Notes under the pieces: generated by a model
The model's input: the letters and a program-made list of their open reading frames with translations, nothing else
What the model was told of the DNA's origin: nothing
The model's database searches: none
Shown here: positions 58,995-64,000 of the stretch, one piece after another
Layout of the letters: the number at the start of each line of letters is the position of its first letter
Numbering within the stretch: position 1 is the first letter of the stretch
Origin: JAHELQ01 sp964491915
GTDB taxonomy: Bacteria > Acidobacteriota > Aminicenantia > UBA2199
Direction of reading: 5' to 3'
Assembly: GCA_964491915.1 (NCBI GenBank)
Contig: CAZBHS010000007.1
Span: forward strand, 84,642 to 148,641
Length of the DNA: 64,000 nt
Position numbers and translations under genes: made by a program

Positions 58995-60548
58995 ATGAAG
59001 ATCAAACCGGACAGTAAATTGAGACATTTTCACCAGGCTAAATGGGACGAAGAGATCATCTTCCAATTGCACACTCCCGGAGAGCGGGGCATTCATGTGC
59101 CGGAAGCCGAGCAGGCAATCATCGACGAGGTGGGCGACTGCCGGTCGGCCATTCCCGAAGCCATGGTGCGCAACGAAGCGCCCAACCTGCCGGAGGTGGG
59201 GCAGATGAGGGTGCTGAAGCATTTTCTTCGCCTGTCCCAGCAGACCCTCGGCGGCGACTTGAACGTCGATATCGGCCAGGGGACCTGCACCGTCAAATAC
59301 AATCCAAAAATCAACGAGGTTTTGGCCTCCAGCCCCAAAGCGTCGAAGATTCATCCTTTCCAGGACGACTCCACCGTGCAAGGGGCGCTTCAGGTGATGG
59401 CGGAATTGGAGCATTGTTTCAAGGAAATTTCAGGCATGGACCGCTTCTCCTTGCAACCGAGCTCCGGCTCCCACGCCATTTTCAGTATGGCGGCCATGAT
59501 GCACAAATACCACGAGACCCGCGGCGAGGGAGACCAACGGAACGAATTGATCACCACCATCTTCTCCCATCCATCCGACGCTGCCGCCGCCGCGGTCAAA
59601 GGCTACAAGATTATCACCATCTACCCCGACTCTCGAGGGTTTCCCGATATCGAGGCATTGAAAGCCGCGGTGTCCGAACGGACCGCCGGGTTGTTCATCA
59701 CCAATCCCGAAGACATCGGCATATTCAATCCCCGTATCAAAGAGTTCACCGAAATCGTGCACAATGCCGGCGGCTTGTGTGGATACGACCAGGCCAATGC
59801 CAATGGGATTTTAGGCATCACCCGGGCCCGCGATGCCGGCTTCGACATGTGCTTCTTCAATTTGCACAAGACCTTCGGAGCCCCTCATGGGTGCGGAGGC
59901 CCCGCTTCCGGCGCGTTGGGGGCGACAGATGAATTGGCCCGCTTCTTGCCGGCTCCGTTGGTGGATTTTGACGGCGAGAACTACTTCCTGGACTATGACA
60001 TCCCCGACTCCATCGGCAAGACCCGCAGCTTTTTCGGCGCTTTTCAGGTGATGCTGAAATCCTATGCCTGGATTTTGAGCCTCGGAGCCGACGGTCTCGA
60101 AGAGGTGTCGCGGGTGGCGGTGTTGAACAATAACTACTTGCTGAAAAAAATCACCGAGATCCAGGGAGCCGCGTCTCCGTTCCCCGGCGGCAAACGGCGC
60201 ATCGAACAGGTGCGTTATAGTTGGGAAGAACTCTACAAAGAGACCGGCGTCGATACCCATGACATCACCTTCAGAATGGCGGATTTCGGCTTTCACCTCT
60301 GGTCCAGCCACCATCCGTTCGTGGTGCCACAGCCTTTTACCATAGAGCCTACGGAATCCTACTCCAAGGCAGAGTTGGATGAATATCTGGATGGATTGCG
60401 CCATGTGGTGGAGGAGGCCAGGACCGAACCGGACATCGTAAAATCAGCGCCCCATAACAGCGTGGTCCACAAGATCGACGAGAGCTGGTTCGACGACCCG
60501 GCCAAATGGGCCTGCACCTGGAGAGCTTATCTGAAAAAACACGGATGA
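58995..60548 (+). CDS. gcvPB: glycine dehydrogenase (decarboxylating) subunit 2-like
   Basis: The 517-residue PLP subunit. LNVDIGQGTCTVKYNPKINE, SLQPSSGSHAIFSMAAMMHK, TNPEDIGIFNPRIKE and Lys292 in NLHKTFGAPHGCGGP, the cofactor lysine, are clear. Normal GcvPB is about 480-500 residues, so the size fits. Neither gcvT, gcvH nor lpd is nearby, although P-protein needs the lipoyl H-protein. The pair may work with H-protein encoded elsewhere or act on a different amino acid. The stop overlaps the next ATG (ATGA). Confidence 0.85.
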   Translation: MKIKPDSKLRHFHQAKWDEEIIFQLHTPGERGIHVPEAEQAIIDEVGDCRSAIPEAMVRNEAPNLPEVGQMRVLKHFLRLSQQTLGGDLNVDIGQGTCTVKYNPKINEVLASSPKASKIHPFQDDSTVQGALQVMAELEHCFKEISGMDRFSLQPSSGSHAIFSMAAMMHKYHETRGEGDQRNELITTIFSHPSDAAAAAVKGYKIITIYPDSRGFPDIEALKAAVSERTAGLFITNPEDIGIFNPRIKEFTEIVHNAGGLCGYDQANANGILGITRARDAGFDMCFFNLHKTFGAPHGCGGPASGALGATDELARFLPAPLVDFDGENYFLDYDIPDSIGKTRSFFGAFQVMLKSYAWILSLGADGLEEVSRVAVLNNNYLLKKITEIQGAASPFPGGKRRIEQVRYSWEELYKETGVDTHDITFRMADFGFHLWSSHHPFVVPQPFTIEPTESYSKAELDEYLDGLRHVVEEARTEPDIVKSAPHNSVVHKIDESWFDDPAKWACTWRAYLKKHG

Positions 60549-61666
60549 AAACCATCGGCTTGATTATCAATCCCATCGCCGGCATGGGCGGAGCCGTTGC
60601 CCTCAAAGGGACGGACGGCGACGCCATCCTGCGGGAGGCCCGGCGATTGGGGGCTGAGCCCAAAGCGCGGGAGCGGACCGAATCCGCCCTGCGAGCCCTT
60701 GTTCCATTGAAGGACCGGATTCGATTGGTCACTGGAAAAGGGGCGATGGGGGAGGAGGCGGCCCGGAGCCTGGGATTCGAGCCTGAAGTGTTACCTGTCC
60801 CCAGGAGCGACGCCACCTGCGCCGCAGATACCATCGAGGCCGCGTCGCTTATCAAAGAGAGGGGCGCGGACTTGCTCCTCTTCGCCGGCGGCGACGGCAC
60901 AGCCCGCGATGTGTTCAAGGCTGTGGGGGATTCGCTTCCGGTTTTGGGCATTCCGGCGGGAGTGAAGATCCATTCGGCGGTGTTCGGCCAAAATCCCCGA
61001 TTGGCGGGGGAATTGGCGGTGTTGGTTGTGGAAGGAAAAGTTCGACAATATGTCGAAGCGGAGGTGATGGATATCGATGAGGATGATTACCGCCGCGAAA
61101 TTCTCTCGGCCCGCCTCTTCGGCTATCTCTCCATTCCGTCGCGGCCCCGCTTCACCCAGCGTCTGAAGTCCGGTTCGCCCCAAAACGAAGGGTACATTCA
61201 CCAGGCCATTGCCGCCGCCGTCATAGAAGAGATGGATGACACGGCTATCTATCTATTCGGCGCCGGCACCACCATCCGCCCCATCATGGAGAGGCTCGGG
61301 CTCGATGGATCGCTGCTGGGAATCGATGTGGCGCAGGGACGATCGTTGCTGCTCAAAGACGCCACCGAAGCGCAATTGCGGGAGATTGTCGATAGCCGCT
61401 CGGCGCCCATACGTTTGGTGGTGACCCCCATTGGGGGACAGGGTTATGTGTTTGGCCGCGGTAATCAACAATTGAGCCCCGCGGTCTTGAGGAAGATTCC
61501 GAAACGTAATATAATGATTGTCTCGGCCCCCGGTAAATTGGCGGCATTGACGGGCCGGCCGTTGTTGGTGGATACCGGCGACCAGGAGCTCGACCTCGAA
61601 CTCTCCGGTTATTACCGCGTCATCACCGGCTTCCGGCGGAGTTCGTTTTACCGGGTTGAAGGTTGA
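60545..61666 (+). CDS. ATP-NAD/AcoX-type kinase-like protein
   Basis: A 373-residue protein of the NAD kinase/AcoX fold: GLIINPIAGMGG at the N-terminus, FAGGDGTARDVF near 120 (the GGDGT nucleotide motif), GIPAGVKIHSAVFG, and GAGTTIRPIMERLG. AcoX-like proteins occur next to dehydrogenase complexes and glycine-cleavage-like genes; their substrate is undefined. It starts on a 4-base overlap with gcvPB at 60545; an in-frame extension to 60506 lies inside gcvPB and is not needed. Confidence 0.82.
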   Translation: MKTIGLIINPIAGMGGAVALKGTDGDAILREARRLGAEPKARERTESALRALVPLKDRIRLVTGKGAMGEEAARSLGFEPEVLPVPRSDATCAADTIEAASLIKERGADLLLFAGGDGTARDVFKAVGDSLPVLGIPAGVKIHSAVFGQNPRLAGELAVLVVEGKVRQYVEAEVMDIDEDDYRREILSARLFGYLSIPSRPRFTQRLKSGSPQNEGYIHQAIAAAVIEEMDDTAIYLFGAGTTIRPIMERLGLDGSLLGIDVAQGRSLLLKDATEAQLREIVDSRSAPIRLVVTPIGGQGYVFGRGNQQLSPAVLRKIPKRNIMIVSAPGKLAALTGRPLLVDTGDQELDLELSGYYRVITGFRRSSFYRVEG

Positions 61667-61686
61667 ACTCAATATGAGAGGTACGA

Positions 61687-62985
61687 ATGAATAGATCCGA
61701 AACAAAGCCAAGAATCAACGCAATCTTAACGATCACCGGCATCTTCTGCATAGTGATGACCATGGTTCACTGCGGCAAAGCGCCAAAGTTGACGTTGCTG
61801 GAATCATTGCAAACAATTCCCGGAGCCACGGTCAAGCAATTGCGGGCCAAAGCCCCGGTCAAGGAGAGGTTCGAGATTATGCTCTCCCAACCTCTGGATC
61901 ATGAGAATCCCGACGGAGCCTCGTTCCAGCAACGGATCCTGGTCTCCCATCTGGATGCCGCGGCTCCGGTTGTGCTGGTGACCGAAGGCTACGCTATCCG
62001 GCACAACTACATCCAGGAATTGAGCGAACTCCTGGGAGCCAACCAGATCCGGGTGGAGCATCGCTTTTTCGGCAAATCGCTTCCCAAAGCGATGGATTGG
62101 CAATACCTGAACCTCCAGCAAGCCACAGCCGACTATCATCGGGTTCGTCAATTGCTCGGCAAGCTTTACAAAAATAAGTGGATCGCCACCGGCTGGAGCA
62201 AAGGGGGACAGACGGCGTTGGCCTATCGCTACTATTACCCGGATGACGTGTCCGCGACTGTGGCCTACGACGCCCCCCTCAATTTGGCGCAAGAAGAACC
62301 GCGCATCGATGCCTTCTTCGAGACAGTGGGCGATGATTTCTGCCGCCGCAAGCTGATAAAATTCCAGCGGGCTGTACTCAGGCGGAAGCAAGAGCTCTTG
62401 CCTATGTTTATAGAATACGCTAAAAAGAAGCGATTGAATTTTTCAATCGGCGCCGAGAAAGCCTTCGAGTATGTGGTTCTCGAATACCCCTTCTCTTTCT
62501 GGCAATACGAGAAGATCGACTGTAAGACTATCCCGGCAAACAACGCCAAAGCCTGGCGCATGTTCGATCACCTCAAGAAAGTGGTCGCTTTCAGTTCCTA
62601 CGCCGATTCATCCATGAATTCAGCCTCTATGTACCAATTCGCCACGGAGTTCGGTTACTATGGTTATGTCACTAAAAATGTGGACCGGCAATTGAGCTGC
62701 GACAATTACTCGAACTTCACCTTCGCCCCCCAGGAAGCGGATTTGACCTACAATCCCCAGATCATGCGGGATGTGGACGCGTTCCTGCGCGCCAAAGGGA
62801 GCCGTATCCTCACCATCTACGGCGAGTACGATCCCTGGTCGGCGCCGATGGTTCAGTTGAGCGGCGAATCCGACACTCTGAACATGGTGTTGAAAAAAGG
62901 CAATCATTTCACCTTTATCAAGTCCTTCGGGGAAGAAGACCGTCTGCGCATGGTCTCCACCTTGAAGGCCTGGCTGGCACAATGA
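61687..62985 (+). CDS. exported S37-family serine peptidase (prolyl tri/tetrapeptidyl aminopeptidase type)
   Basis: A 432-residue protein with an N-terminal hydrophobic segment (ILTITGIFCIVMTMVHCG), either a signal peptide or an atypical lipobox ending in VHC. The alpha/beta hydrolase core has VTEGYAIRHNYIQELSELL, EHRFFGKSLP, nucleophile Ser171 in GWSKGGQTALAY, Asp in GEYDPWSAP near 375 and His in KKGNHFTFI near 405. EHRFFGKS and WSKGG are typical of peptidase S37. It follows the catabolic operon by 20 bases and is followed by a C69 dipeptidase, so oligopeptides from proline-rich proteins are likely substrates. Confidence 0.85.
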   Translation: MNRSETKPRINAILTITGIFCIVMTMVHCGKAPKLTLLESLQTIPGATVKQLRAKAPVKERFEIMLSQPLDHENPDGASFQQRILVSHLDAAAPVVLVTEGYAIRHNYIQELSELLGANQIRVEHRFFGKSLPKAMDWQYLNLQQATADYHRVRQLLGKLYKNKWIATGWSKGGQTALAYRYYYPDDVSATVAYDAPLNLAQEEPRIDAFFETVGDDFCRRKLIKFQRAVLRRKQELLPMFIEYAKKKRLNFSIGAEKAFEYVVLEYPFSFWQYEKIDCKTIPANNAKAWRMFDHLKKVVAFSSYADSSMNSASMYQFATEFGYYGYVTKNVDRQLSCDNYSNFTFAPQEADLTYNPQIMRDVDAFLRAKGSRILTIYGEYDPWSAPMVQLSGESDTLNMVLKKGNHFTFIKSFGEEDRLRMVSTLKAWLAQ

Positions 62986-63015
62986 TTCTGCAAAAAATAT
63001 TCTCTGGAGAGTATC

Positions 63016-64000
63016 ATGACTAAAATAAAATGGTTTATCATCATCATCGCATTTTTGATCACATCGTTTCTCTGGCTCACCCCCGCCTGGGGCTGCACAG
63101 ATATCGTCGTAGGCAAAAAGGCGTCGAAGGACGGTTCGGTCATCACCAGCCACACCGGCGCAGCCCCCGAGTGCCGCGTCCATGTGATTCACGGCCGCAG
63201 TTTTAAAAAAGGAGCGAAAGCTCCAGTTTACTTCGGGTTGCAGGATGTGGAGAAACCGCTGCGTGAATATGGCGAGATTATCGGCTACATCCCGCAGGTG
63301 GAACAGACCTATACTTACTTCCATAGCGGTTATTCCCATATCAATGAGTTCCAGCTCGCCATCGGCGAAAGCACCATGAGCCAACGCAAAGAGCTGCGGG
63401 TGGACCGCAAGACCGGCAAACAGATCATGACCATCGAGCAGGCGCAGGCTTTTGCGTTGCAACGGTGCAAAAACGCCCGCGAAGCTGTCCTGCTCATCAC
63501 TGATTTGGTGGATACCTATGGATTTCTCCCTTCTTGCGGGCCGGAATCCGAGGCTCTCTGTATCGCCGATCCACAGGAAGCCTGGGTGCTGGAGGTATTC
63601 AGCGTCGGCAAAGGCTGGACCCCCGAGAGCGGCAAACCCGGCGCTATCTGGGCCGCCCAGCGGGTACCGGACGACCATGTGACCATGGTGCCTAATTGGA
63701 GTATTATCAAGGAGATCGACCTCGCCAAACCGGATGAATTCCTGGCTTCCAAAAACTACAAGCAGGAGGCCATCGACCGAGGCTGGTACGATCCCCAGAG
63801 CGGCCGCCCTTTTATCTGGCAGGAAGCTTACTCTCCCATTCCCCGGGAATGGGCTATGAGCCGGTTCTGGCTCTTCTATTCCACCTTCGCCCCTTCCGCC
63901 GGCTGGCCGGACAAAGGGCTCGATAACCCTTACAAGGGGTACGACGCCTATCATCAATACCTGGAGCCCATCTCCACCTACCCTTTTTCCATCAAACCGG
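63016..64000 (+). CDS. exported C69-family dipeptidase (partial, runs off the end)
   Basis: 328 codons are in the window without a stop. A signal peptide (WFIIIIAFLITSFLWLTPAWG) is followed by Cys27 in CTDIVVGKKASKDGSVI. In C69 peptidases the cysteine exposed at the mature N-terminus is the Ntn-hydrolase nucleophile. GFLPSCGPESEALCIADPQEAWVLEV, seen here from about residue 175, is another family block. These enzymes cleave dipeptides. GGAG lies 8 bases before the ATG. It continues the peptidase group of this region. Confidence 0.9.
   Translation, partial: MTKIKWFIIIIAFLITSFLWLTPAWGCTDIVVGKKASKDGSVITSHTGAAPECRVHVIHGRSFKKGAKAPVYFGLQDVEKPLREYGEIIGYIPQVEQTYTYFHSGYSHINEFQLAIGESTMSQRKELRVDRKTGKQIMTIEQAQAFALQRCKNAREAVLLITDLVDTYGFLPSCGPESEALCIADPQEAWVLEVFSVGKGWTPESGKPGAIWAAQRVPDDHVTMVPNWSIIKEIDLAKPDEFLASKNYKQEAIDRGWYDPQSGRPFIWQEAYSPIPREWAMSRFWLFYSTFAPSAGWPDKGLDNPYKGYDAYHQYLEPISTYPFSIKP

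Noticed and set aside
62620..63957. Minus-strand open frame of 445 codons over the S37 and C69 peptidase genes
   Set aside because: The plus strand has two well-supported exported peptidases here; the minus frame has no ribosome site and no recognisable domain.

Overview
The window looks like a stretch of chromosome from a diderm (Gram-negative-type), probably anaerobic or fermentative, protein-degrading bacterium. The signs are an outer-membrane porin, lipoproteins, many exported proteins and a set of secreted peptidases. The gene mix (DUF4388, DUF4412, C25, S9, S37 and C69 peptidases, GcvPA/GcvPB) would suit an uncultured Acidobacteriota or Aminicenantes-like lineage. That is an impression from gene content; no marker gene here settles it.

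Layout. 1-16 kb is mostly housekeeping: the nadE tail, rsmI, a deoxynucleoside kinase-panB-panC-panD-sugar kinase run, tRNA-Ala, purF with a DUF4388 gene, miaA-hflX-TPR lipoprotein, a Met-rich DUF4412 protein, tRNA-Arg, a serine hydrolase, a methyltransferase and a Ycf48-like lipoprotein. 16.3-23.1 kb holds three tandem paralogues of a secreted gingipain-like (C25) peptidase. 23.2-23.7 kb holds a decayed UPF0175/DUF3368 toxin-antitoxin pair with no ordinary open frame. 23.8-26.2 kb is a minus-strand tatD-tcdA-unknown operon. 26.4-36 kb is a phosphate region: pstSCAB-phoU-phoB-phoR, a convergent metallophosphoesterase and a porin. pstS and the porin are preceded by almost superimposable four-hexamer, 11-bp-period boxes, which ties them into one PhoB regulon.

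36-50 kb is an accessory island: a FitAB/VapBC-type toxin-antitoxin pair, a deleted DUF4143 ATPase, a frameshifted primase, a truncated XRE antitoxin beside a 41-bp palindrome, a 21-bp tandem repeat, an AAA ATPase plus DUF4276 (TOPRIM-like) pair, and an operon with a winged-helix/nuclease-like protein, a Ser/Thr kinase and an uncharacterised protein. An AlbA/Schlafen-type regulator and an AT-rich histidine kinase-response regulator-membrane coiled-coil set follow. The ATPase pair and the kinase operon start from nearly identical promoters, so they may be one co-regulated defence-like unit. This is the best candidate for an undescribed system.

50-64 kb returns to metabolism and protein breakdown: ArsC-type reductase, S9 peptidase, a large secreted repeat protein, an operon of trans-3-hydroxyproline dehydratase-like enzyme, SDR, GcvPA, GcvPB and an AcoX-type kinase, then S37 and C69 peptidases. 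Exported peptidases next to hydroxyproline/amino-acid catabolism suggest use of proteins such as collagen. Three genes (deoxynucleoside kinase, purF, the Ycf48-like gene) have a good sigma70-like promoter 6-11 bases before the start codon, which points to leaderless mRNAs.
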